Assembly: GCA_002118135.1 (NCBI GenBank)
Contig: BDIU01000482.1
Span: forward strand, 1 to 50,405
From: Trebouxia sp. TZW2008
Lineage: Eukaryota; Chlorophyta; Trebouxiophyceae; Trebouxiales; Trebouxiaceae
Length of the DNA: 50,405 nucleotides
Reading direction: 5' to 3'
Shown: one piece after another, positions 33,753 through 45,700 of the stretch
Layout of the letters: every line of letters begins with the position of its first letter
How positions within the stretch are numbered: position 1 is the first letter of the stretch
Notes under the pieces: model-generated
The model's database searches: none
Seen by the model: the letters and a program-made list of their open reading frames with translations, nothing else
What the model was told of the DNA's origin: nothing
Translations under genes and position numbers: made by a program

Positions 33753-36700
33753 TCACGCAATGTTACTCACTACTGCTGCTGACCGACCCAAAATTCGCTC
33801 TAGAGCAGGCTGTAATTCTGGTGAAAGACTCATGCTATTTGTGATGGCTGCGACAAGCTGCTGCTGCTGATCTCTGGCAGCACGCAGTTCAGCATCCACA
33901 ACTGCAGGTGATACTCTATTCCTGTATCGTCCTGCTACAGCGTCTTCTAAACTTTTCGCAATCTGCTGCTGGCCACTGGTCAACAACAACGCCTGCACAG
34001 CACACATTGGCATGAGATGACAGCTTTCAAGCTGGCCCTCAGACACTCCTGCAGTGGAAATCTGATGCAGCAAGGTTCTTGGTATGCTTTCAGTGTGCAA
34101 GTCTGTACAACACTGTCTGCAGTCTGCTTCATCATTTACTCCTACCTTGCTTTTGGGGCGCATAAAAGCGCAATTGCACCTATATTGCGAAAAGATGAGC
34201 TACAACAGCAGATCCTGATCAAGCGCATGCTGAGATGTACATGCAAGCTACATCATTACAAATCATGCATGTTCAGGCAAAGCAGCTGGCATGCACAGCA
34301 GCACCGAGTGATGAACAGATGCAGAGCCATACCTTGTGCTTGTCATTGCCAGCCACATTGGTGGCGACTCGCACTGCAGCCTCTTGCTGCTGCAGCTCAT
34401 CTACCCTGTACACACAAGCAGCAAGAATCAGTCAATAGCCAGTTGCATAGCAGCACAGCCAACAAGTGTGCCATGCTTGATCAACATTTGCTTGCCACAG
34501 ACTCTGAGTGTACAAGTTGGCTGCAGCATCTGAGGGTGCAAGTTGGCCAGGTGCAGGTTGGCTGCAGCAGAGTTGCACAGCATGTGCAGCTGAGCTTTAG
34601 GCCCCTGAGAGTATCTGCAGCACGTCATGGGATGCAACCTCTGTCACTTGCAGCTTTCACTTCATCTGCCGGCTGGGCTTGCTGCATGTTTGCTGTCACT
34701 CATGTGTCCGTCAACAAACAAACCCATGCTTTGAAGGGCATGGCATTATGGATACGCCATTGACAGAGCATTGTAGAGTGTGACACCTGTCATGGGCGGC
34801 TGCCACTTCATCTGCCAGCTGGGCTTGCCGTGCATTTTCCTTGCTACGACTGTATTCAAAAGCGAACCAAAAGAAGTCGGCTTCGATGAACTAGAATTGT
34901 TGCCATACCACTCAGACAATCAGACAAAGCAACTGCACAGCATGGATAGGAAACATCACCGGTCATGAGCAGCTGCCACTTCATCTGCCAGCTGGGCTCT
35001 TTGTGCATCCATAGCGGCCACACGCTCATCAGTGGCTCGGGACTCACGCTTGGTGTCCCTGATACTGCGCTCCAGCTCCCCTAGTGCCTTTTTCAATGCC
35101 TGCTCTGTGATGTCAGGGATCTTCTTCATGGTTGCGGCACGCCCCTGTGAGCACAGCAAACAACACATTACCAAGCAGCAGCAGTGATGACCCCAAGACT
35201 CTAAGAGCTTTGCGGTCCGCTCCAAGCATCTGGCTGGATGTCAAAGCACAGTGTTCAGCGTCCATGATGCTACACTCCACCTCCCCTAGCGCTTGCTTCA
35301 ATGCCTGGTCTGTGATGTCAGGAATCTTCTGCATTGTTGCAGCACGCCCCTGTGAGCATGGCGAGCATGCTAAGCTGTGCACAAGGTACAGTAACCTCTC
35401 TTTGTGACGACTGCTCTGGTCACCAAGTAATTTGTCCTTACATCAAAGAGTCCTTGCTCAGAGGCACTACTGCAGTTGGAATGCAGTGATTGGTTACCAA
35501 TGGCGTTGTCCTTACATCAACGTTGTCCTTACATCAGGGTTGTCCTTGCATCAGGGTTGTCCTTACATCGAGTGTCCTTACAAAGAGAGGTTACTGTAGG
35601 TGCGCAATGATGCATGTATGCATGCATGTGCTTGAATGGTGCTGGTGCACACCACGAGAGCAGGGATTTTTGACGAGGCAATGGAGCTCATCAGCTTGAG
35701 TGAAGCTCATGTGCTTGCTTGGTATTGCCTGGAGCTCTTGCGCTTGAAGCATACATCGTTAACGTTTTCTTCAGTTTTTTGATGGCCCAGAAAGGACTCG
35801 ACATTTTGTGTGCCTTGAAATCTGGCGTGTTTTTCTTTTTCGCTGACAGATTGAGCTTGTGTGCTTTGATGATGCTGCATTGAGATTATGTGGTTGGAGT
35901 GTGCACTATGAGGTCAGTGAGGTCTTTCTGGGCAAGGAGACACGTGCATACACTTGAGTGCTTGAATGGTGCTGGTGAATACCTTCAGCACGATGGTGTC
36001 CCTCTTGGCAATGGAGTGCTTCAGGTCCAGCAGCAGGCTCTCCTGGACGCTGCCATTGCTAGCGCACACAATGTATGTACATTTCAAGGCACCTACACTC
36101 CCATACGCTTGAGCAGTGTTTTTGCACACCTTGAGGGCGATTGTGTCTTGGCCATGAGGCACTTGTGGTCCAGCAGCAGGCTCTCCTGAGTGCTGCCAGC
36201 GCAAGCACACACAAGGTCTATACATGCCATGTAGCACTTACAGATACATCGTGCCAAGACATCTATGCACTTGTGTGCTAGAATGATGCTGGTGCATACC
36301 TTCAGCGCGATGGTGTCCCTCTTGGCAATGGAGCGCTCAAGGTCCATCAGCAGGCTCTCCAGGATGCTAACACTGCTAGCACTCACAGGGCGTGTGTGCG
36401 TCACAGCATCTACAGGACAGACTTGACTGCTACCATATTTTGACACAAATCATTTGAGTCATTCAAGGAACGGTCCTGTGCTTGAAGTATGTACCTTAAG
36501 GGCAATGGTGTCTCTCTTGGCAATGGAACGCTCAAGGTCGAGCAGCAGGCTCTCCTGGATGCGCGCCAGCTCGCCCGCCCTGAGCTGCATGCGGTGGATC
36601 TCCTTCTTCATGGCTCCCACCACATCCCCTCCCACACCGGGATCCAGTACATCGTTCATCTCCCTCTCCAATTCGATCTTGCGTTGCCATAGCATCACCT

Positions 36701-39700
36701 GCAGATGGGCAGGACTCACATGTTGGCTAGAATGCATATGTTCAAGTCATACACGGCCACTCCATTGCTAGGGTCCAGCACATCGTTCATCTCCCTCTCC
36801 AGCTCAATCTTGCGCTGCCATAGCATCATCTGCATTTGAGCATGTAAAGAAACTTGGTTCATTGTGCCAGCACCATGCTGCTCTTCAACTTGTGCTGCCA
36901 CAACATCGCCTGCAGATGAGCATGCAGACTGCACTTGCCTCTTTTGTGTCAGCGCAATGCCCAACAGAAACGTCATCCTTGCTGCAGCTCAGTCTTGCAT
37001 TGGCACGGCATTGCTTAGAGCATGAGTCACATATACACAAGGTCTGCCAGCAGCTGAGCCTTGTCATGGCAACGCGCTTGGTGCACATTCACACTGTCTG
37101 TGCCACATCAAATCCAATCATTGGGCACAACTGGCAGGCCTGTTGGGTAGAGTACAAGAAGGTCTGCTTGCAGTCAGGTTCTGTCTTTGCATCTACAGCA
37201 GCTATGGTTGCATATTGGCACTGTTGTGAGCATGTGGACCCAGGTGACCGCAGTGACTCAACAGACCTGATCTGAATTTACATACGGTCTACAAGCAGCT
37301 GCAATCCATGTTGGAAGCTCCTCTCATAGACAATCACAATGTACCAATCAAAAACCCAGATGATTTCCAAATAAGCATACCTGCTTTTCAGTGTCCACAA
37401 TGTCTGCCAGCAGCTGGGCCTTGTCTTGGCGGCTGCCATCAATGGACACCTTCAGCCTGTCTGCAGCTTCCTCCATGTCCTGCATAACACATGGCTGGAT
37501 TCATTCCAGTCGATGATGATTGCACGCAACTAGCAAGCATGGATACTCTTGCAGATGAATCTCAGGAGACAATAGGTATGATGCAAAACGTCCAATGAAC
37601 TGCAACCTGTCACTGACCTGTGCAGCAGGGCCTGATGTTGACAAGCAACATCAAATCGCTCGACGTGAGGCGCTAAGGCAACAAGACACTTGACAAGCAA
37701 GCAGCTTTGCAACACAGGTATTGAAAGACAAGACGTCATGACACAAGTCATAGTTGGCAATCCTGTGATGCAGCAAGAGAGGATGGCGTATACAGTAACC
37801 TCTCTGTGCAAGGACACAATGTAAACTTGATGCAAGGACAGTCTTGATGTAAACGATACGAAGGGAACTGATCACTGCATTCTGACTGCTGTGGTTGCTC
37901 TGAGTAAGGACAATTCATTGTAAGGAAGGTTTTCTTGGTGACCAACGCAGCTTTTACAAAGAGACGCCACTGTACCTGGAGCTCATGGCCAATCTGGTTC
38001 TCCAGGTTGAAGTTATCATTGACCAGCTGAACCTTGAGGCTGGCGTTGTCGGCTATGAGGGCATTGTACCTGGCCATGCAGTTGTGCAGATGGGAAATGC
38101 CCTTCTCCAAATCCTTCACCTCCTTCTGCACTGACTCATGCCTGCAGGCGTCCACTTTGTAGCGTTTCAGTTAAGCTGTGTCAAGAAGTGCTGCAAACAT
38201 GCAGTGAGACAGGTGCGCAATGAACTACCCAGAATGGTTGATGTCCTTCTGCAGCACCTGTTGTCTTCAAAAATTGGACTTGTGGCATGTTTACATAGCT
38301 GTGAATGCTGTGGACCATGCAATGATGAAGATGGGCTTTGCCCTTGACTTGCGTACATTCATTTGGACTGTCTCATCATAGTTACAATTAGTCAACGCGC
38401 ATTCAAGAAGCTGGACAGTGAGCACATTAGGAGGTACTCACTGTTGTCTGAAATGGGTGTGCTTGTGGTGGGTGATGATGTGAGAGGCTTGTGTTCAGGT
38501 CAACAAAGGCGCTAAAAGGTCATTCATTCACTGTGATTGCTGATTCAGTGGGTCATACTACCGTCCAGCAGATCAGACTAGGAAAGATGGTGGAATGTCT
38601 CAGGACGGCGTCGTGGTAAGATGGTACTCTGCCAAGTGCAGCACTTCAGAAATGTACTCACTGTTGCCTGAGGCAGGTGCGCTTGTGATGGGTGATAATG
38701 TACAAACAGCATGTGAGGGAGAGGAAAGTTAGAGACCACTCACTGGCGTGAAACATTCACAACCAGCTGAGGATCCACATTGTCATATGCACTTATCACA
38801 AGAACTCGAATTCTCACTGTTGCCTGAGGCGGGTGCGCTTGTGATGTGTGATGGTGAAGGAGGCCTTCAGACGCTGCAAGTCTTGGCCCAGGCGGTTGTT
38901 TTCGCTGTGCAGCTCAACCAACTCCGTCTGCCATGCCAGCCACCGCCGCTGCAGCTCCCGCCCTTCTTCACCCTTGCCCTGGATCTCCCTAGTCAAGTTG
39001 GTTACCACTGCTTCCAAGGGACCTGCAGTGTGGATGTTCTCCATCTTGACCTTGCTATCATGCTCTGTCAGTTTTGCCTTGAGGCTCCCAAGTCAGGTTT
39101 GTCACCAACGCTTCCAGGGGGATACAGAGTATAACAGTTTCAAGTGCACAAGTGTCTGCTGTGATAATCTCATATAGCATATTGTGTTGAATGCAACATA
39201 GGAATAAAGGGCAAGCAGAAGAAGACAGTGTCAAGCGCCACAGCAGGAGCGGAAACAGTGTAGGATTATATAGAATGTTAAGCGCTGGGTAGCAGCTGTA
39301 CAGTGAGTTCTCTGTGTGAAGACTGCTTTGATTACCTAGAAGTTGTCCTTATGTTCAACTGTGCTTACTCAGGGGAACCACTGCAGTCACAGTGCAGTAA
39401 TCAGATCCCACTCCCATACATTAAAAACGTCCTTACACCGAGTGTCCTGACAAAGGGAAGTTGCAGTACCTGTTTCAGGGCCTCCTTGCTGTGCAGACTG
39501 CAGCTTCTCATACTTGCGGTTCAGCAGGTCCACCTCCTTTGTCTTCTTCTCAATTTCGTCTGCCCTTCGCTTTAGATCAGCCTGCATAATGTTGGCAAGA
39601 GCTTGATGCGCAGACAAACCTTGGAATTCTCCCTTGTTGACAATTTGTTGTCATGCAGCGCAGTGCTCAGGGCATCAAAGCCAGAATCAATGCACACAGA

Positions 39701-42700
39701 GCAAGCACACTGCTGGTTTGCCAAGCTGGGGCAATAGCTGAGAGCTCATGGATATGGTGTACGGTCTTGTATCATGGCATGTCTTCAGTTGGATCAGCGC
39801 AAACTGGACAGGGTGCAAGCTGCTGGCACTGCATTGCAGCAACAGTATGCTTTGACATACTCCTCATATTTGCCAATGGTCTGCATCTTCTCATTGATGG
39901 CTGCATGTTCTCATTGATGAGGCCTAACTCGCCCATTGCCATGGTCTGCATGTTCTCATTGATGTCCCAGGCAAGGCGGGCATTGCAGCTTCAGCAGAGC
40001 AGCTGACACAACCCTATACAGCGACATACAGCAAGGAGACCGTTCAATGCAGCATGTCTGAAACTTGATCCATACCTCATATTTGCCGATGGTCTGCATC
40101 TTCTCGTTGGTGTCCTGATTGAAGAGCTGCATGGCCTGTGTGAGTCTGCTTTACAGCCCAAGCATGGCAGATTGTGCCTTTTTGTGTATGAAACCTCTGG
40201 GGTGAATACAGGTTGCATGGCTGGAAGGTGTTGCAAATCATACCTCGTATTTGCTGATGGTCTGCATCTTCTCGTTGATGTCCTCGTTGAGGAGTTGCAT
40301 GGCCTGGGCGAGGCGGGCGTTGTGGCTCTGCGTGTGCAGGATGTCCACCTCCAGCTTGGCCAGCTCATTCTGCAGCTGGACCACCACCATCTCCTCATCA
40401 TATACTGCACATACGCCACAGCATGTCACGCTATTGACACTACACAAGATATATGCTACATGTTGAGTACACTGCACACAGGACAAACCTGGTCAGAAAC
40501 AGTCTATCGCTTCTGTCCGCACTTAGCGGAACCCCTGAGCCTGCCTGAAACTTGATCTAATCAAACAAAATTTGAACCACAGGCTCATATGATGTAAATC
40601 CTCATCACCATATTGTGCTTTTACAGTAAGTCAAGCTCTGGAGTACTTGCATATCATGCTCAATGTGTTTGCTGAAGCAACATCCTGCAAGGCCATGACT
40701 TGCACTTCGTCACTTGAACTGCATTGACGTGATGGATGTTCTCTGATGTGCATGAAGTATATACAATGTGCTGCATGTTGAGTATTGCGTACAGCACTTC
40801 TCTGATGTCCAGTTTCGAGAAATTGTCAAACACTGATGCTATGCAGCATCACTGTGAAAGTATGGCTCACTGCACAACAATTACCAGGTGAGAGTTGTAC
40901 CATGCAGTACAGATGCTGCCTCTGAATGCGCCCTTTGCACTTGTTGCAATGGTCAATGACTGACAAAGGAGATCAGTGTCAGCACCGAAGCCCATTGCAT
41001 GCAACAGGAATCGTGTGTGCTTGTCAGCCGTCAATGTACGTGTATTGTACACCAAGATCAGTCATTGGAGGGGCCAATTGGCAGCGTGCGTATTGCACAG
41101 CATGGTCACAAGCATAGCAACAGCAGTAGCACCGAATAAAAACAAGCACGGCATGATGAGTGGTGCAGCTCATTGGGCACACCTTGTTTACGCAGAGTCT
41201 TGATGTCTTGAGCTGTCTTAGAGGCGCTCTTCTCAGCTGTGGTCTGCTCACTGAGATTGTCCACCACTTTGGCCTCAACTGCCTGCTCACAACACAGACT
41301 TAAAAACAACCAACACAGGTGTGAAGGCACTGCTGGGCAGGATGGCCTTGCGTTTGCCGTTTTCAGTGGGGGCATGCTCGCTGCAGCTGTCTTGGGACCA
41401 TGTCTCATCTGCTTGATGACAGGGTAGGCTTGTATACATAGAGCATGGGCAACAAGCAATCTACAAAGGTTGCAAATGCACTTTCATTACTGCATGCTGA
41501 AGACGTTCAAGGAGCAGTCTATCTGAACCTTGAGAACTAGGTGCAGCCTCCCAGAGGGGCAAGCTTTGCATATTTACATTGTTGAAAACGTACCAGGGAG
41601 GCGCTGTCTCATTCCACTCTTTGAATATCATGATTGCGTACCTTGATGCTGTTGTTGGCCTTGGTGATGCCCTTGTCCAGGGCCTTGCGGTCCGCCTCCA
41701 GCAGCTTAGCCTGGCTCTGAGCCTTGCGCAGCTTCTCCCCTGCCAACCCCAGTTCATGATGCAGCTTGGCATACGTCTCCTGCAACATGTCATGAAGACT
41801 TTGCTGAAGTCATGGTGCAGGAGAAGAAGAAGTATCGCACAGCTTAGCCTGGCTCTGTGCCTTACGCAGCTTCTCCTCTGCCAGCCCCAGCTCATGGTGC
41901 AGCTTGGCATACGTCTCCTGCAACATGTCAGCCGTGAGGTGATGCACATCTTGTGATGGACCATGTCAGTAGGCATGGCTCAGCTTGTGATGCTGCATGT
42001 CGGGTCCCTGCTGTACTCAGCTCATACCACAGCTTAGCCAGGCTGTGTGCCTTGCGCAGCTTCCCCTCAGCCAGCCCCAGCTCATGATGCAGCTTGGCAT
42101 ATGTCTCCTGCAGCATAGCAAGACAGGCCTTTGGCCACTCACACTTAGCAGCTATGCAGAAACAGGACATCTCTCATTGACATTATGCTCTTGCAACATG
42201 ACAGCAGCTGGGCAAGGTTCAGCTCATGGTGCAGCTTGGCACATATCTTCTGCAACATCTCATTCAAGCAAAGCTCAGCTCTGTGAGCTGCTCACGCATG
42301 ATTGATTGCTTGATTGGTTCATGACCTACAAGCTTGCTTGCTGGATCCATTGTCTGTCTGTCAGTCTGACGGTGTCTTGATAGCTCTTGAACGGCAGCGA
42401 TGCAACTGTTTGAGTCATGAGCCTGGCAAGGAGAGGCTTTGTGCCACATGCTTCTGATGATGTACTTCTCAGTGACTCTGGCAACTGACCACTGGGTTGA
42501 CACGTAAGTGACTGACCTGCAGCTTCTCCTGCTTCTTCACCATGCTGTCATTCTGGGTCTGCAGAAAGCCAGATTCCCCCTCTAGCTTAGTCATGATGGC
42601 TGTGAGCTGCTCGTTCCTAATCTGCTCCCGCACAATGTCCTTGCGGTAGGCCTCAATCTCATTCTCAATGCTGCGCTCCTGCTCATGCTGCTCTGTGATT

Positions 42701-45700
42701 GCCTCCTCCAGTGCCTGTCAGCATGAGCATGCCTTTACTGATGCAACATTGTCTTGATGCAATGAATGCTTCTGTGTTCAAAGGGAGTTTTCCTCGCAGC
42801 AGGCCTTGATCTCATTCTCAATGCTGAGCTCCTGTTCATGCTGCTCTGTGATTGCGCTCTCCAGTGCCTGTCAGCATATTGATAACAATCATGATAGGTT
42901 GCACATTCTAGCACCAGAGGTGTAGATGTGTTGCCTACAGCTTGTCTTGCCAGAGTGACTTGCTCTTAGCGTCACAGTGGGGTGCTGACGTCCACTTGAT
43001 GACAGTCAAAGAAGACAAGGTCGCCCCCAATCTGTCTCATTTGTCAGCACCAGCATGCTTTCACCGCAATCATTCACTGACAGTGGCAAAGAAGGCGGTA
43101 GAGTGCCATGATGTCCCTGTCTTTGACTGCCATCAAGCTGATTGCTGGTGCAAGCACAATGCATTTCCTCATGTCTGACATCTTGGAGCCTGACTGTGCA
43201 TCGTGTGCTACTGCAAACAGGCACACTATGTCGGGAAATCAGAAGCACATGGAATCAGTCTTAGTTCAGAACACACTAGATGCACAAGACCTTATTGACT
43301 GCAGGAAACAGTTGGTGCACAAGATGTATCTGAAAAGTTTGAATGATTTCCTGTGGACCCTCTGTTGGGCCTCTGAAAGGACATTAAATGTAGACAGTAA
43401 ACAAAACCCAGAACATAATGATGCACGTGACTCACCCTCAGGGCTTCATCCCTGCGTTGAGTAGCAATCAAGCTGCTCTGCCATTGCGCCGTTAGCTGCT
43501 TCTTCTCAAAGTGGACTCCCTCCATCTCAGCCTCAGCTCCCGCCAGCATCTCCTTGGCAGCTCTGGTTTCCCGCCGCTGTGACTCATACTGCTGGCTGTA
43601 GATGGCGATCTGCTGCTCCTGGGTGCGCACCTGCTGGTGCAGGTGGTCTATCAGCAGGTCCTGGTCCTTCTTCCCCTTCTCCAGCTTTTGCACTGACTGC
43701 TCAGCAGCATACGTCGCCCTGCGTCAGTGCATTTTCTTTTTTCCAAGTTTTCCCCCCTTTCTTCTACATGTAGCATTGCAAAGACTCTGGCTGCGCAATG
43801 GCACATGTCGCCCTGCACCACCATTTGAGCATTGCAAAGGCACTGACTACCCAGCAGGTGGTCTATCAGCAGGTCTTGGTCCTTCTTCCCCTTCTCCAGG
43901 TTCTGCACTGACTTCTCAGCAGCATATGTCGCCCTGCATTACCATCTCAGCTTTGCAGTTTTAGCATTGCAGTGTGAGGATTACATTTGTAGCGTTGCAG
44001 AGGCACTGACTGCTCAGTAGGTGGTCTATCAACAAGTCCTGGTCTATCTTCCCCTTCTCAAGCTTCTGCACTGGGTGCTCAGCAGCGTATGCTGCCCTGC
44101 ATCAGCGGTGACCTTTGAAAATTACCAAAAATTAGGTTTTGGCTGTCAGTAGCACTGCCAAGGCAATGACTGCTCGGCAGTGTGTTGCCCTGCACCACCA
44201 TTTCATCACTGCAAAGGTGCTGAAGAGATGACAGACATGATTTGACAGTAGAGACCTGACACGCATAACAGCTGATTGAATAATGAGATACCAATTTCAG
44301 TCTCCAGATCAAATACACTGGGCATCTGACAGGGAATTGGAAGCCTGTGTGCTCAAACTGCATGCCATGCTGTATCAATGATCCTTGAACCTTGGCTACA
44401 GTACTGACAACAGCCTAATCAAACAGTCCCAAATGACCTGCTTTTGGTTCTTGCATCTTTGAGGCACCTCATCAGTACATGACAGCTGCCTGTTCTAGCC
44501 CTTCTCAGCAAGACATGATAGCATTGCTGCTACGCCAACTTCTAGTCCACCAGCCTCGTCTAGGCTGTACATGCTGTTATGCATCTGGCTGCTGCCAGGA
44601 CAGTGTGAGGAGAAAAGGCACAGTGATGTTGGGCATGGTGAAGGCAAGGCAAGTGAAAAGCCATCCATGAAATCAAAATATCACATTATCACACCTCGCA
44701 TCTGGCATTTCTGGACCAACAGCCTGCACACATACAGCTGAGCTGCTCAATGCATGAGCACAGATACACTGCCAACACAGGAACAGACGCAAAGACTCAC
44801 GCAGAGCAGGAAGCATGCTAGACACTGCAAGGGGCAAAAGGTGAATCCACCTTCTGGTGACAGCGATCTCGCCCTTCATCTGCTCATTGTACAGCTCCAC
44901 CTGCTTCAAAGTGGCAGCCAGCCCATCCAGCTCATTTTGCACCTTTTCCACCTGCAAGCAAAGTTTGCGCTCTTGGTGTGCTCTTGGACTGCTCTAAAGG
45001 CCAGCAAAATGCCTTGTTCACAACTTGCACTGTGGCGCTTTCATGAAGCTTTGGTAAGTTCTGAAGGGAAAATGGAAGCAACCTTTGTTTGTGGGCAGAA
45101 TAATGTTGTGTTGAGCTGTCCGCATACCTGATCAGCAAGATTGAGAGAGCATCAAGCAAAGCAGCCATTTGGAAACATTGCAGGGCACATGAGCTAAGGC
45201 AGCACAAGCCTTGAATGCAGGATAACAAATGTGCAGTTCACAAGGGCAGCAGTATCAACAAGACATCAAATGTAGAATGAAAGCGTTGAGTACATGGCAG
45301 ACACTGCATGTGCACATGTGGACGTTGTGATGCAGATGTGTACAGCGCATGGTGTTTGGCAGGGATGAAGCTCCTTGATGCTGTCAGGAGTTCTGAGTGA
45401 TTTCTGAGTGAGTTCACTTCCAGAGTGACCCATTTCTGGCTGCACTGTAAGTGGGGGCAGACCTTGAGGCGCTCTTGCGCAGTGAGCTGCTCCTCCTCAG
45501 AGTGGGTGCTCTGCAGCCTGTGCAGCTGCTCCTCAGCTTCCCGCCTGATCTGGCTGATATGGGCATAGTTCTCCTGTGACTTCTCCAGCTGCATCTGCAT
45601 CTTGGCCAGCTGCTGCTGGAAGTTGTACAGCTCCACACCAATGGCCTCACGCTTTGTCTTGGCATGCTGTGGCACAGAGATGTGTCAGCTCATGGTGGTG

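Noticed and set aside
34017..34763. 248-codon plus-strand open frame
   Set aside because: Antisense to CCDC40 exon 15 and introns; Cys/His/Gln-rich composition without conservation.
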